Of a stretch of 64,000 nt of DNA, positions 33,938-43,648 are shown one piece after another (position 1 is the first letter of the stretch; each line of letters opens with the position of its first letter). The notes below the pieces were generated by a model that ran no database searches, was not told where the DNA came from, and worked only from the letters and a program-made list of their open reading frames with translations. Source of the DNA: an uncultured bacterium (GTDB taxonomy: Bacteria > Margulisbacteria > Marinamargulisbacteria > SXXA01); the NCBI GenBank assembly GCA_903864835.1, contig CAIPHK010000015.1:62001-126000 (forward strand), written 5' to 3'. Made by a program: the position numbers and the translations under genes.

Positions 33938-34335
33938 TTACTCAACGTCACCGACGGGCTGGATACCGTCTCCCCATAAAGCTTAATTTCATACGTCTGC
34001 GTCGTCGAATCATACGAATAGGCAATTTTCCCGGCGGTATCTCCTGCCGCAAACGACTGCCCCGTATAAGGATTTTTAGGAATCGTTTTAACGTCCCCGG
34101 ATTGTGTTAACAGGGCGAACAACTCACCCCCGTTGAGACCCTCGCCCGACGGATAAGACCCATTTGAGATCGCATACGATTCGATTGCACTTTGCAGCGT
34201 ATGACCCGCAGTCGTCAACGCAGATACCTTTGCCTTATTTTGAATCGCTGTGTAATTGGGCATCGCAATAAGAGAAATAATTCCAATAATCGCAATAACA
34301 ACGATTAATTCGATCAGAGAAAATCCATCGTCCAT
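33934..34335 (-). CDS. Type IV pilin-like pseudopilin (GspG type)
   Basis: The 133-residue protein has a very short leader MDDG, then the prepilin cleavage site G-FSLIELIVVIAIIGIISLIAMP with Glu at position 5 of the mature protein, which is the N-methylated assembly helix. The C-terminal part (TIPKNPYTGQSFAAGD, KIAYSYDS) resembles the major pseudopilin of type II secretion. AAGGGG precedes the ATG by seven bases. The next gene upstream is GspF-like, but no ATPase or secretin gene is near, so the rest of the machinery must be elsewhere. Confidence 0.88.
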   Translation of the reverse strand: MDDGFSLIELIVVIAIIGIISLIAMPNYTAIQNKAKVSALTTAGHTLQSAIESYAISNGSYPSGEGLNGGELFALLTQSGDVKTIPKNPYTGQSFAAGDTAGKIAYSYDSTTQTYEIKLYGETVSSPSVTLSN

Positions 34336-34405
34336 TCGTTAACCCCTTAGGCATAATATTAAAACAATTTGTAATATAATATATCAAACACACCGGATTA
34401 CATAT

Positions 34406-35398
34406 TTATATATTGTAATTAATTAACGACGTTACGGGTATCATAGTGATATACACCGAAAAGACGATTGTCACCGCAGATATCGCCAACATCACCGGCT
34501 GAATCCATGCAACCGTTTGCTTCAATTCGGCTTGATCCGCTGCCACTAAATCCGACGCCACATCAATTAGAGATACCGCTAGCGTCCCGCTCCTCTCACC
34601 ACATAAAATAAGTTCGCGTTGATACCGGGTTAAGCCCAGATACAAATACGCATTCTCAGCCAACCTTCCGCTACCCAATAATGCGAGGCGAAAATTGCGC
34701 CACGGTGCCTCAAGGTCTCGATCGGATGGAGATACCACATCGACAGCTTTGATCAGCGGCACCCCTGATTGAAGCATAATCCCAAGCATCCAAAAGAGAG
34801 CGGATCGCCCATCACCGCCACCCACCCGGTGCTTAAACCACCGAATTGCCCGGCCCCCACCCCATCCCACAAGCCCCACCCCACACACACTCCCAATACC
34901 CGCGACTACAGGCGACGATAATCCAGTAGAAATTACCATCAACCCTCTTAATATTCCCGGTAATGGAAGCCCTGATCCGTTAAAAAAATCAACATACCGA
35001 GGCACGAGACCAAGAATAAAAAAAAGTACGGTAGCTACTGTACTTCCAATCAACACCATTGGATAAACAGCCTGCTTCAATACCGTTCCGACAACATCCG
35101 ATCTCTCCGTAACATGCGCCCCCAACCGGCTTAAAAACTCAGGAATATCAGGCACCTGATCCAACCGACAAACGGAGGCCCGGTACTCATAGGGAATCAC
35201 GTAGCGAAGCGCTTGTGGAAACGGCACCCCGCTATAAAGGGCCAATCGAAAAAGATCCAGTTTTCGCTTTTCTTTGGGATCCAATTCATCTAAAACTAAC
35301 ATATCAATCGCTTGAACTAAACCGATACCTTTTCGAAGCATCGCAGCTAAACGATGGCAAAATAACGCAAACTTTCGCCATTCTGCGGTGGCCTGCAT
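34406..35398 (-). CDS. GspF/PilC-like inner membrane platform protein, short form
   Basis: GspF/PilC proteins are the inner membrane platform of type II secretion and type IV pili. This 330-residue protein has two T2SSF-like halves (about 5-125 and 185-310), each helical with a Gly/Leu-rich start (AMLRKGIGLVQAIDML and IMLQSGVPLIKAVDVV), and three membrane spans (VLIGSTVATVLFFILGLVP, the Gly-rich stretch near 165-180, and ISAVTIVFSVYITMIPV). It lacks about 70 N-terminal residues compared with typical GspF (about 400). It overlaps the tatD stop by one base. Confidence 0.85.
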   Translation of the reverse strand: MQATAEWRKFALFCHRLAAMLRKGIGLVQAIDMLVLDELDPKEKRKLDLFRLALYSGVPFPQALRYVIPYEYRASVCRLDQVPDIPEFLSRLGAHVTERSDVVGTVLKQAVYPMVLIGSTVATVLFFILGLVPRYVDFFNGSGLPLPGILRGLMVISTGLSSPVVAGIGSVCGVGLVGWGGGRAIRWFKHRVGGGDGRSALFWMLGIMLQSGVPLIKAVDVVSPSDRDLEAPWRNFRLALLGSGRLAENAYLYLGLTRYQRELILCGERSGTLAVSLIDVASDLVAADQAELKQTVAWIQPVMLAISAVTIVFSVYITMIPVTSLINYNI

Positions 35399-36162
35399 TA
35401 GGTCAAACGAAAAAACCGCCGCGCATTGAGCGTTGTTTGGTCGATCAACGTATCCGTCTCTATCCGCCGTAACTCAGCGATCGCATCCGCGGTTGCCCGA
35501 AGAAAGGCGCTTTCATTTGCACTTCCCTTATAGCGTGTCGGTGTCATATAGGGCGCATCCGTCTCTAACATTATCCGATCAAAAGGCACTATCGACGCTG
35601 CATGCCGGCTATTTTTTGCGTTGTCATACGTCACGTTCCCGGTAAATGAAAAATACGTTTCCGGTGAGGATACCGCATCGATAAACTGACGATCTTCCGA
35701 AAAGCAGTGAAATACTTTGGGTACATCGTGAAACGAAGCGATCACAGAGATCATCGGATCCGCCGCTTTCCGACAATGAATAATGACCGGCAGACCTACC
35801 TCCCGGGCAAGTTCTAACTGGAGAACGAACCGTTCAATTTGGTCCGCCATCGGAACTGGACTCCGGTATCCGTCGAGTCCAATCTCTCCTATCGCAACCA
35901 CAGAATGGGAGGATACAAATTCCCGAAGTGCAGCAATCGTGTTCTCCGCCCCTTCTTCACACGGATGAATACCTGCCGTTGCCACGATAATCGGATAGTG
36001 AGTAGCAAGTCGGACACATTCCGCAGAGGTCTTCAAATCTGTCGCAACCGATACAATCCGTTCAAGCCCTGCAGCCTGAGCATTTTTAATATAGTCTTCG
36101 GCACTCAATTCCGACAAAAATAAATGAGCGTGGGTATCAATCACTGGTCGTTCCTTCTTCAT
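35398..36162 (-). CDS. tatD: TatD-family metal-dependent hydrolase
   Basis: TatD proteins are TIM-barrel metal-dependent nucleases. The 254-residue product begins [15 protein letters not shown] with the HxH metal motif, then GIHPCEE, VAIGEIGLDGY (Glu ligand), LPVIIHCRKA, FHCFSE and LETDAPYMTP, all family signatures. The ATG at 36162 gives the normal length (E. coli 260); longer starts at 36192 or 36234 add an unlikely N-terminus. It starts inside the last 26 bases of rsmI, so the two are coupled. Confidence 0.93.
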   Translation of the reverse strand: MKKERPVIDTHAHLFLSELSAEDYIKNAQAAGLERIVSVATDLKTSAECVRLATHYPIIVATAGIHPCEEGAENTIAALREFVSSHSVVAIGEIGLDGYRSPVPMADQIERFVLQLELAREVGLPVIIHCRKAADPMISVIASFHDVPKVFHCFSEDRQFIDAVSSPETYFSFTGNVTYDNAKNSRHAASIVPFDRIMLETDAPYMTPTRYKGSANESAFLRATADAIAELRRIETDTLIDQTTLNARRFFRLT

Positions 36163-36973
36163 CGAGACGAAGACACTCTCGGTAAACTTCATTTTTATTA
36201 AGATGTAATATTTTTGTCGAAACGTCAATAACATGACGATTCGACAACCCCATTTTTCTTAGTTCAAGCACAACAGGTGCCACCGCCGCCACCACAATCG
36301 GCGAAAACTGGACCACCCCACACCATTCCCCACGCGGCCCCTCTAATTCGGGTATCGTCAACAACTGCTCGGGAGACCCAGAAACTACTTTCTCAAAAAT
36401 TTTGGTCAGCTCTTTTCCGACTGTGACAGTCGCTGTTGAATCGAACCCATTCAACCACTCCAAAGTCGCTCTAATCCGGTGGGGAGTTTCGAAAAAAACC
36501 AAGGCCAACCGCTGATCTCGGGCCATTTTGCAGTCCAGTTCCCAATCTGAAACACGCTTCGGAACAAACCCGCAAAATACAAATCGATCGGAAGGCAATC
36601 CTGAAATCGATAACATCGACGCCAATGCGCTTGGACCAGGGATCACCTGAATAGAATATCCCGCATCACGAACCGCGCTAACGACCCGATATCCGGGGTC
36701 ACAAATCCCGGGCGTACCCGCATCTGACACCAGTGCCAGCGAGTGCCCCAACGCTAATTCAGCCAGAATCCATTCCAATTTCTGGACCTCCTGAAACTGA
36801 TTGCAACTTACTGTAGGTGTTGGTATTTCATATCTCTGAAGTAATGTTCGGGTGACCCGTGTGTCTTCACACAAAACATGTTGAACTGAATTTAACGTCG
36901 CCACCAACCGTTCAGAAACGTCCCCAAGATTTCCAATCGGCGTCGCACATACATAAAAAATTCCCTCAGTCAC
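36137..36973 (-). CDS. rsmI: 16S rRNA 2'-O-ribose C1402 methyltransferase RsmI
   Basis: RsmI methylates C1402 in the ribosomal P site. The 278-residue protein has the SAM-binding [14 protein letters not shown] start, [32 protein letters not shown] and [27 protein letters not shown], the signatures of the tetrapyrrole methylase-like family branch RsmI. The start codon is GTG, with GGAG about ten bases upstream. It lies 61 bases downstream of tRNA-Pro and is followed by tatD. Confidence 0.96.
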   Translation of the reverse strand: MTEGIFYVCATPIGNLGDVSERLVATLNSVQHVLCEDTRVTRTLLQRYEIPTPTVSCNQFQEVQKLEWILAELALGHSLALVSDAGTPGICDPGYRVVSAVRDAGYSIQVIPGPSALASMLSISGLPSDRFVFCGFVPKRVSDWELDCKMARDQRLALVFFETPHRIRATLEWLNGFDSTATVTVGKELTKIFEKVVSGSPEQLLTIPELEGPRGEWCGVVQFSPIVVAAVAPVVLELRKMGLSNRHVIDVSTKILHLNKNEVYRECLRLDEEGTTSD

Positions 36974-37034
36974 AGTACATCCACTCCGCCTATTCCAACA
37001 TAATAATAGTCGGCAAACCTTGCAACTGAGTCAA

Positions 37035-37111
37035 TGGTCGGGGCGACTGGATTTGAACCAGCGACCACTAGCACCCCATGCTAGTGCGCTACCAGGCTGC
37101 GCTACGCCCCG
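37035..37111 (-). tRNA. tRNA-Pro (anticodon GGG), CCA encoded
   Basis: Read on the minus strand: acceptor CGGGGCG, D-arm GCGC/GCGC, anticodon stem CTAGC/GCTAG with loop ATGGGGT giving anticodon GGG, T-arm GCTGG-TTCAAAT-CCAGT, acceptor CGCCCCG, discriminator A and CCA at 37037-37035. The gene begins 15 bases after the ftsH stop codon and is followed by rsmI, so it is probably processed from an ftsH-rsmI transcript. Confidence 0.96.
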
Positions 37112-37126
37112 TTAAGTCGGAATAGT

Positions 37127-39040
37127 TTACCCGGTCACTTCCGAATCGGCAATCGCCTCCGATGGGGCGTGAACCGCTTCATCAGACTCTCCAATCGATT
37201 CAATTCCCAACAATTTTTTAAATTCATCGGAATCCAACACTTCTGCTTCCATCAACCGCTTAGAAATGAATTCCAACTGATCATAATGCGATTTCAAGAT
37301 CTCGGTCGCATCGTTATAACACCGTTCGATCAGATTCTTTATTTCATCATCGATTTCCTTCGCAGTCGATTCTGAATAGTCCTTTGAGTGGTCGCTGTAA
37401 TCCCGCCCCAAAAACACCATGCCCTGAGACTTACCATAACGACGTCGGCCCAGCTTTTCGCTCATCCCGTACGAACAAACGTAGCCACGGGCCATCTCGG
37501 TTGCGCGATCAATGTCATTGGACGCCCCAGAGGTGATCGAGTGGAACTTTAATTCTTCTGCGATACGACCACCCATAAGAATGCGAATCTGATCTTCGAT
37601 TTCGTCACGCGACACCAAGTGTTTGTCCTGTAGCGGCAACTGTAACGTATAGCCCAACGCTAACCCACGGGGAAGAATACTAATTTTATGTACCGGATCA
37701 GAAAATTTACAATGGGCCGCAACCAACGCGTGACCCACTTCATGATAGGCCACAATTTCTTTTTCTCGGTCTGAAATCAAGCGCGACTTCCGCTCTGGCC
37801 CAGCCATTACTCGATCAACTGACTCTTCCAATTCCTCTGAACTCACAATCTTCTTGCCCTTGCGAGCGGCAAGCAACGCGGCTTCGTTAACCAAATTGGC
37901 CAAATCCGCACCGGTAAACCCTGGGGTTCGGCGAGCAATAACTGACCAATCGACATTCGGCTCAATTTTTCTTTCATTAGCGTGGATCTTCAGAATCTCC
38001 AAACGTCCGGTAATGTCGGGTTTATCGACGACCACTTGGCGATCAAATCGGCCGGGCCGCAACAATGCAGGATCAAGAATATCCGGACGATTCGTTGCCG
38101 CAATAACGATCACCGCATTTTTGGCGTCAAACCCGTCCATTTCAACCAACAGCTGATTCAAAGTTTGCTCGCGCTCGTCATGACCGCCACCTACCCCGGC
38201 ACCCCGTTGTCGCCCCACCGCATCAATTTCATCCAAGAAGATAATACACGGCTGACTTTTTTTTGCCTGTGCAAACAAATCACGCACTCGGGATGCGCCC
38301 ACCCCGACAAACATCTCAACAAAGTCAGACCCCGCCAAACTAAAAAAAGGAACCCCAGCTTCCCCGGCGACAGCCCGAGCCAACAATGTTTTTCCAGTTC
38401 CAGGAGGGCCCATCAGCAACACGCCTTTAGGAATCCGCGCACCAATATCTTGATATTTCCCCGGACTTTTTAGGTAGTCGACGATTTCATTGAGCTCGAC
38501 CGTCGCCTCGTCAACACCCGCAACATCTTTAAAGGTCACCACTTTTCCCGCTGCAGCATCAAACGCTACCGCCCGAGACTTCCCAAATGTTAGGGCTTGA
38601 CTATTGGCCCCCTGCGCCTGCCGAAATATAAAAAACCATAGCCCCGCAATTAAGATAAACGGAAGCAAGCCTTGAACAAACAGGTTCCAAAGCCACCCCG
38701 AATCCGCAGGATTGACCTTTACCTTAACGCCCTTTTCCTTAAGTTCCGAAACAAATTCCGGATGATCAATATAATACGTCTTAAACGCCGAGCCGTCTTT
38801 CAGCTTCCCTTCAATAAGGCGTTCCTGTGGGCGAACATCAACGGACGCAATCCGTCCCTTTGAAAGCCGGTCATTAAATTCGGACAAATCCATTTGCCGG
38901 ACCTTAGTGTTCCCTTTGAAATAGGAGGTCGATACAGTAACGACGAGTAATCCTATCAGCAAATACCAGATAACATTTCGAAAATCGCGAGGTTGATTTG
39001 GGGGCAATTTGGGCTTCTTCGAACTTGATTTTTGTTTCAT
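37127..39040 (-). CDS. ftsH: ATP-dependent zinc metalloprotease FtsH
   Basis: FtsH is a membrane-anchored AAA+ protease that degrades regulatory and damaged membrane proteins. In 637 residues there are two membrane spans (near 25-42 and 122-140) around a small periplasmic domain, Walker [17 protein letters not shown], Walker [13 protein letters not shown], the second region of homology [22 protein letters not shown], and the zinc site HEVGH. The start is taken as ATG 39040 because a TAGAAT box ends eight bases before it; ATG 39046, two codons earlier, is equally open. The start codon lies only 20 bases from the divergent gene. Confidence 0.97.
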   Translation of the reverse strand: MKQKSSSKKPKLPPNQPRDFRNVIWYLLIGLLVVTVSTSYFKGNTKVRQMDLSEFNDRLSKGRIASVDVRPQERLIEGKLKDGSAFKTYYIDHPEFVSELKEKGVKVKVNPADSGWLWNLFVQGLLPFILIAGLWFFIFRQAQGANSQALTFGKSRAVAFDAAAGKVVTFKDVAGVDEATVELNEIVDYLKSPGKYQDIGARIPKGVLLMGPPGTGKTLLARAVAGEAGVPFFSLAGSDFVEMFVGVGASRVRDLFAQAKKSQPCIIFLDEIDAVGRQRGAGVGGGHDEREQTLNQLLVEMDGFDAKNAVIVIAATNRPDILDPALLRPGRFDRQVVVDKPDITGRLEILKIHANERKIEPNVDWSVIARRTPGFTGADLANLVNEAALLAARKGKKIVSSEELEESVDRVMAGPERKSRLISDREKEIVAYHEVGHALVAAHCKFSDPVHKISILPRGLALGYTLQLPLQDKHLVSRDEIEDQIRILMGGRIAEELKFHSITSGASNDIDRATEMARGYVCSYGMSEKLGRRRYGKSQGMVFLGRDYSDHSKDYSESTAKEIDDEIKNLIERCYNDATEILKSHYDQLEFISKRLMEAEVLDSDEFKKLLGIESIGESDEAVHAPSEAIADSEVTG

Positions 39041-39060
39041 AACCATTCATTCTAACGCCT

Positions 39061-39729
39061 GTGAAAATAATTCAGCAACAGCGCTTCTTTCTCTATACAT
39101 TAATTGCGTTAACGATCATTACGTCGCCGGCATTTGGCCAACGACCACCAGCACAAAAAAAAGCGGCACCGTCACCCCGATCATTGACCGGAATACCCCC
39201 TGACTTTTCAGAAGGCCTCAACCGAATTCGAACATTAGCAACGGAACGACGATTTTCGTTAGTATTATTGGAACTCAATGCGTTATCCATCCGAGCGCGG
39301 GACATGCAACGTCAATCGATTCAATCCGCGTTACCAGGGGTTCCCGACGGGTATTCAGTAGAGGCCCCCTCCGCAGGCGAGGAAGACTCCCCTTACCTTG
39401 TATTTTCCAGATCTTATGCTGGGCCTGAAAACTGTGGATTTGACCTCTCCATATCTATGGGAGATCCATCTATTGATGAATATCGCCAAATGATTCAAAG
39501 TCCGGCATCAGTGTCCCTAATGGAGGATACCAAAATCATTGAGTTTAAATCGGGATTTCCGGCGCTGGAAAAATACTCATCGTCAGACGGGACCTACGAA
39601 CGACACATTATTTTAGGCAACAATTTGATGGTAGTGGTTATGGGTCACGGAATCAGTAACCGAACTGCAATCGATACATTTTGTGACGCCATTGATTTAG
39701 GCCGAATTCAATCCGAACTCAGACAGTGA
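39061..39729 (+). CDS. Secreted protein of unknown function
   Basis: This 222-residue protein starts at GTG and has a typical signal peptide (MKIIQQQRFFLYTLIALTII then TSPAFG-QRPP, cleavage after about residue 26). The mature part has a basic Pro-rich linker, a helical stretch (IRTLATERRFSLVLLELNALSIRARDM) and a beta domain (YLVFSRSYAGPENCGFDLSIS ... NNLMVVVMGHGISNR) with two Cys. No family is recognised. No Shine-Dalgarno is seen, and only 20 bases separate its start from ftsH, so its promoter must lie inside ftsH. Confidence 0.72.
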   Translation: MKIIQQQRFFLYTLIALTIITSPAFGQRPPAQKKAAPSPRSLTGIPPDFSEGLNRIRTLATERRFSLVLLELNALSIRARDMQRQSIQSALPGVPDGYSVEAPSAGEEDSPYLVFSRSYAGPENCGFDLSISMGDPSIDEYRQMIQSPASVSLMEDTKIIEFKSGFPALEKYSSSDGTYERHIILGNNLMVVVMGHGISNRTAIDTFCDAIDLGRIQSELRQ

Positions 39730-39735
39730 TTAGCC

Positions 39736-39765
39736 TTGCCAATTTTAAACGGCATTTGCTAATAT
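39736..39765 (+). promoter_or_regulatory. Promoter of tRNA-Thr and tuf
   Basis: TTGCCA (39736-39741), 18 bases, TAATAT (39760-39765), placed 50 bases before the tRNA. No other plausible promoter lies between here and tuf, so both genes are probably read from it. Confidence 0.7.
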
Positions 39766-39815
39766 CCGAACCCCTAAAATAGGTCCAGTTCTTAAAGCAT
39801 TTTTTGCTCCTGTAG

Positions 39816-39881
39816 CTCAGTTGGTAGAGCGCTTCCATGGTAAGGAAGAGGTCATCGGTTCAATTCCGTTCGGGAGCTCCA
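39816..39881 (+). tRNA. tRNA-Thr (anticodon GGU), CCA encoded
   Basis: The cloverleaf reads acceptor GCTCCTG, D-arm GCTC-AGTTGGTA-GAGC, anticodon stem CTTCC/GGAAG with loop ATGGTAA (anticodon GGT), T-arm ATCGG-TTCAATT-CCGTT, acceptor CGGGAGC, discriminator T and CCA at 39879-39881. It precedes tuf by 18 bases. A tRNA-Thr(GGU) next to tuf is a long-known arrangement in E. coli. Confidence 0.95.
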
Positions 39882-39899
39882 TAACCTCCAGGAGGCCCC

Positions 39900-41102
39900 A
39901 TGGCAAAAGAAAAGTTCGAGCGTTCAAAACCCCATGTTAACGTCGGTACGATTGGTCACGTTGACCACGGAAAAACGACATTAACAGCCGCAATTACAAA
40001 AGTACTCTCCACCGTAGGAAAAGCCGTATTTAAAGGCTACGATCAAATTGACTCCGCCCCTGAAGAAAAGGCGCGGGGTATTACGATCGCTACCGCCCAC
40101 GTTGAGTATGAAACTGAAAATCGTCACTATGCCCACGTCGATTGTCCGGGTCACGCGGACTACGTCAAAAACATGATCACCGGCGCAGCTCAAATGGACG
40201 GCGGCATTCTTGTCGTTAGTGCGGCCGATGGTCCAATGCCACAAACTCGCGAACACATTTTGTTAGCACGCCAGGTTAACGTCCCTTATATCGTCGTATT
40301 TATGAATAAAACGGATATGGTCGACGATCCTGAGTTAGTCGATTTGGTCGAGATGGAACTTCGGGAACTATTGAGCAAATATGATTTCCCCGGTGACGAC
40401 GTTCCATTTGTGAAGGGATCCGCCTTAAAAGCCTTGGAATCGGTTGATTCCAGCCGAGAAAATCCAGATGCAAAGTGCATTTGGGAATTGATGGATGCGA
40501 TTGATACCTACATCCCTCTCCCAATTCGGGATATCGACAAGCCATTTCTCATGCCAATCGAAGATGTCTTTAGTATCACAGGCCGAGGAACCGTCGGAAC
40601 CGGTCGAGTTGAACGCGGCATCGTCAAAGTCGGCGAAGAAGTTGAAATCGTCGGGATGTCGGATGTTGTGAAAAAGACCACCGTTACCGGAATCGAAATG
40701 TTCCGCAAATTACTTGATGAGGGTCGGGCGGGTGACAACTTAGGGGCATTAGTTCGCGGCGTTGAAAAAGACGATCTGAAACGCGGTATGGTTTTGGCTA
40801 AACCGGGATCGATCAAGCCACACCATAAATTCAAGGCAGAAGTATATGTATTAAAAAAAGAAGAAGGCGGGCGTCACACTGCATTTTTTGACGGATACCG
40901 ACCTCAATTTTATATCCGTACTACTGACGTTACTGGATCCATTAAGTTACCAGAAGGTGTTGAGATGGTAATGCCCGGAGATAACATCTCTCTCGAAGTC
41001 GACTTAATTGTACCCGTAGCCTGTGAAGAGCGACTTCGGTTTGCGATTCGAGAAGGCGGCCGAACCGTCGGTGCAGGGGTTGTTACTCAGATTATTGAAT
41101 AA
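39900..41102 (+). CDS. tuf: Translation elongation factor Tu
   Basis: EF-Tu carries aminoacyl-tRNA to the ribosome. The 400-residue protein has GHVDHGKTT (G1), the effector [35 protein letters not shown] (G3), NKTDMVDD (G4), GSALKALE (G5) and the two beta-barrel domains, ending AGVVTQIIE. The ATG follows AGGAGG (39890-39895). It lies behind tRNA-Thr and ahead of a terminator at 41149-41169. No str-operon genes (rpsL, rpsG, fusA) are adjacent. Confidence 0.99.
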   Translation: MAKEKFERSKPHVNVGTIGHVDHGKTTLTAAITKVLSTVGKAVFKGYDQIDSAPEEKARGITIATAHVEYETENRHYAHVDCPGHADYVKNMITGAAQMDGGILVVSAADGPMPQTREHILLARQVNVPYIVVFMNKTDMVDDPELVDLVEMELRELLSKYDFPGDDVPFVKGSALKALESVDSSRENPDAKCIWELMDAIDTYIPLPIRDIDKPFLMPIEDVFSITGRGTVGTGRVERGIVKVGEEVEIVGMSDVVKKTTVTGIEMFRKLLDEGRAGDNLGALVRGVEKDDLKRGMVLAKPGSIKPHHKFKAEVYVLKKEEGGRHTAFFDGYRPQFYIRTTDVTGSIKLPEGVEMVMPGDNISLEVDLIVPVACEERLRFAIREGGRTVGAGVVTQIIE

Positions 41103-41148
41103 CATCTCAACCGTTTTGATTGTCCCTATTGCCGTGTCGCACGTAAGG

Positions 41149-41169
41149 AGTCCCGCTATGGGGCTTTTT
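41149..41169 (+). terminator. Rho-independent terminator after tuf
   Basis: AGTCCC (41149-41154), loop GCTAT, GGGGCT (41160-41165), then a run of T to 41169. The stem has one G-T pair. It lies 46 bases after the tuf stop. Confidence 0.8.
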
Positions 41170-41198
41170 ACCTTTAGTAATACCGGAGCACTTTAACT

Positions 41199-42260
41199 AT
41201 GACATCTACCCCACTCGTTACGCCGCTCTACGACACACATGTGTCTTACGGTGCAAAAATGATCGATTTTTCGGGATATATGCTCCCAGTTTGGTATTCG
41301 TCGGTCAGAGAAGAGCATTCTGCAGTACGCACGGGGTCCGGGGTGTTCGACATCTCCCACATGGGGGTGATCCGGTTATCTGGGGCCAACGCAGAAACGC
41401 TTCTGCGCCACATCACTTGTTCAGCAACAGACAAAGCACGACGGGGCATCATGACCTATTCAATGGTACTTTCCCCATCAGGCGGGATTTTGGACGACAT
41501 TATGATGGGACAAGCATCCGACAATGAATGGATCGTTATCGCCAACGCATCAAATAAAGTTAAAATTATTGATTGGATTAAACAGAACAACCCCGATCAG
41601 GTTCCTGTCGAATTGATCACAACCCATGCAATGATTGCGGTGCAGGGGCCCCAGTCCGCTAAACTTGTGGGTCAAGTGCTCGGGGAACAATGGGGAGAGA
41701 TCCCTCGATTTGCAATCCGCCCCATCGACTATGCAGGCACCCCTGGCTATATCATGAGAAGCGGATACACCGGCGAAGATGGCTTCGAACTGATCATTCC
41801 CAACACCGCCGCACCGACACTATTTACGGCAATTGTTCAGAATGGCGCAACGCCTTGTGGCCTAGCCTCTCGGGATAGTCTCCGAGTGGAAGCAGGTCTA
41901 CCGCTATACGGACACGAATTATCTGACACGTTGACCCCACTCAATACCCGATATGCGTGGGTCGTCGACTGGAAGGGTGACTTCATCGGGAAAACTGCGT
42001 TGGCGACGCAACGAGATGCGGGGATCCCACTCGTCGCAGTTGGGATACGGTGTGAAAACAAACAAATTCCTCGCCAGGGCGCCGTCATCCTAGAAGGTGG
42101 CGAAGTCACCTCTGGAACGCTGCCACCGGATGGAGATCAGGCGATTGGGCTTGCACTCGTTCCGTCGCATCTTCAAAAAATAGGCACCCCGCTATCCATT
42201 CAAATTCGTAATAACGTCGTCAACGCCGTCGTAGCGGCCCTGCCGTTTCACAAGAAATAA
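41199..42260 (+). CDS. gcvT: Glycine cleavage system T protein (aminomethyltransferase)
   Basis: GcvT transfers the methylene of H-protein-bound aminomethyl to tetrahydrofolate. The 353-residue protein has the family start TPLYDTHVSYGAKMIDFSGYMLPVWY, GVFDISHMG, MTYSMVLSPSGGILDDIM (folate site Asp), IAVQGPQSAKLV, RSGYTGEDGFEL, GLASRDSLRVEAGLPLYGHEL and KGDFIGKTAL. No gcvH or gcvP follows, so the rest of the system lies elsewhere. The next gene begins 12 bases on. Confidence 0.95.
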   Translation: MTSTPLVTPLYDTHVSYGAKMIDFSGYMLPVWYSSVREEHSAVRTGSGVFDISHMGVIRLSGANAETLLRHITCSATDKARRGIMTYSMVLSPSGGILDDIMMGQASDNEWIVIANASNKVKIIDWIKQNNPDQVPVELITTHAMIAVQGPQSAKLVGQVLGEQWGEIPRFAIRPIDYAGTPGYIMRSGYTGEDGFELIIPNTAAPTLFTAIVQNGATPCGLASRDSLRVEAGLPLYGHELSDTLTPLNTRYAWVVDWKGDFIGKTALATQRDAGIPLVAVGIRCENKQIPRQGAVILEGGEVTSGTLPPDGDQAIGLALVPSHLQKIGTPLSIQIRNNVVNAVVAALPFHKK

Positions 42261-42272
42261 GGAACCAACCCA

Positions 42273-42824
42273 ATGCCCCAAGCTATGATTGTCCTCGCCG
42301 ATGGATTCGAAGAACTCGAAGCTATTGCCATTATTGATATACTCCGGCGTGCTAAATTCAAGGTATTTGTCACTGGGCTCGACTCATTTGAGGTCACCAG
42401 TTGTCGCGGGGTCAACATTGTCGCTGATTCAATTTTAGCCGACGAAGTCGCCCATGATTTTGATATCATTATCCTTCCTGGGGGAGAACCCGGGAGCACT
42501 CACCTTCAAAATAGTGAACTCCTCGCAACGGTTTTACAAAAACAACATCAAGAAAAAAAATGGATCGGGGCGATTTGCTCCGCCCCTCGGATCCTTGCAG
42601 GCCTGGGCCTTTTGGATGGGGTTAAAGCCACCAGTTTTCCCCATTCTGAGCCATTTATGACCGGATGCATTTATGAAGATAAGCCAGTGGTCATTGATCA
42701 ACATTTTATTACCGGTCGTGGCCCCGGCCCGGCGATGCGATTTGCGTTGGCCATTGTTGAAAAATTAGTCGGGCGAGAAACTGCCTCGGACATTAAGAAA
42801 GTCATGTTATACGACCTCCGCTAA
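42273..42824 (+). CDS. DJ-1/PfpI family protein (YajL-like)
   Basis: The 183-residue protein is a class I glutamine amidotransferase-like fold of the DJ-1 group, which includes stress-protective deglycases and chaperones. It shows LADGFEELEAIAIID with the conserved Glu, ILPGGEPG, the nucleophile elbow GAICSAPRILAGLGLL (Cys near residue 108), and HFITGRGPGPAMRFALAIVE. Exact activity in this family is debated. It lies between gcvT and the ABC importer and touches the next gene by one base. Confidence 0.92.
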   Translation: MPQAMIVLADGFEELEAIAIIDILRRAKFKVFVTGLDSFEVTSCRGVNIVADSILADEVAHDFDIIILPGGEPGSTHLQNSELLATVLQKQHQEKKWIGAICSAPRILAGLGLLDGVKATSFPHSEPFMTGCIYEDKPVVIDQHFITGRGPGPAMRFALAIVEKLVGRETASDIKKVMLYDLR

Positions 42825-43648
42825 TGCTGCGTTTTAAACTCGTATTGTTATGGGGCGTCATCCTCGGATCTGCGGTAACCGCGTCTCCGTTGCGAATTGT
42901 ATCTCTGGCCCCTGCAATTACAGAAATACTCGCAACACTGAATGTCACGGGCCAAATTGTAGGAGTGAGTAGCGATTGTGACTACCCTGAAACCATTAAA
43001 GGGTTGCCCAAAGTCGGCGCCTTTCTTCAACCCAGTCTCGAACGCATTGCGAGTTTGTCGCCCACGTTGGTTCTTGGAATGGGGCAACCGGATTCCCCTG
43101 GATTCCGTCAACTACAACACAACGGAACCCGTGTCGTCTTGTTTCACACCCCAGATAAAATCATTGATATCTACAACATTATTCGACAAATCGGGGCGTT
43201 AACAAACCGTAAAGAGAGGGCCGGCGACGTCATTCGGTCCCTCAAAGACCAGGTCATCCTCATGGATCAAAATCGCCCGACAATCTCCCCCGCGGTAATG
43301 GTCGTGATATGGCATCCACCGATCACGGTTGCTGCAGCCAATACATTTATCGGCGATATGGTAAAACGGGCTGGAGGAAATAACGTTATTGGAGCGGGCT
43401 ACATCCGGTACCCCCATATCGAACGAGAACTAATGATGTACAAAAACCCAACGGTAATCATAGTTACCGATCAGGCCGCCGCCGACGCCATCCGAAAGGA
43501 TGTCATGTTCCAGCTCACGCCCGCTGCACGGCGCGGATTTATTGTCTCGAATATCAGCCCCGATTTATTACTCCGTCCGGGCCCCCGTTTCCCGATCGCA
43601 ATGCGTCAACTTCAGGCCGTCTTTACGGCGTCAGTGCCTCATGAGTAA
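42824..43648 (+). CDS. BtuF-like periplasmic substrate-binding protein
   Basis: The 274-residue protein has a signal peptide (LVLLWGVILGSAVTA-SP) and a class III solute-binding fold: LRIVSLAPAITEILATLN, GVSSDCDYP, PKVGAFLQPSLERIASLSPTLVLG and VAAANTFIGDMVKRAGGNNV, most like vitamin B12-binding BtuF, with iron-siderophore binding as the alternative. The order binding protein-permease-ATPase (42824-45237) makes a full importer. It overlaps the permease by eight bases. Confidence 0.88.
   Translation: MLRFKLVLLWGVILGSAVTASPLRIVSLAPAITEILATLNVTGQIVGVSSDCDYPETIKGLPKVGAFLQPSLERIASLSPTLVLGMGQPDSPGFRQLQHNGTRVVLFHTPDKIIDIYNIIRQIGALTNRKERAGDVIRSLKDQVILMDQNRPTISPAVMVVIWHPPITVAAANTFIGDMVKRAGGNNVIGAGYIRYPHIERELMMYKNPTVIIVTDQAAADAIRKDVMFQLTPAARRGFIVSNISPDLLLRPGPRFPIAMRQLQAVFTASVPHE

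Noticed and set aside
43500-43640. Longer permease start at 43500
   Set aside because: The extension lies inside the binding-protein gene and lacks membrane-protein character; ATG 43641 starts directly before the first span.
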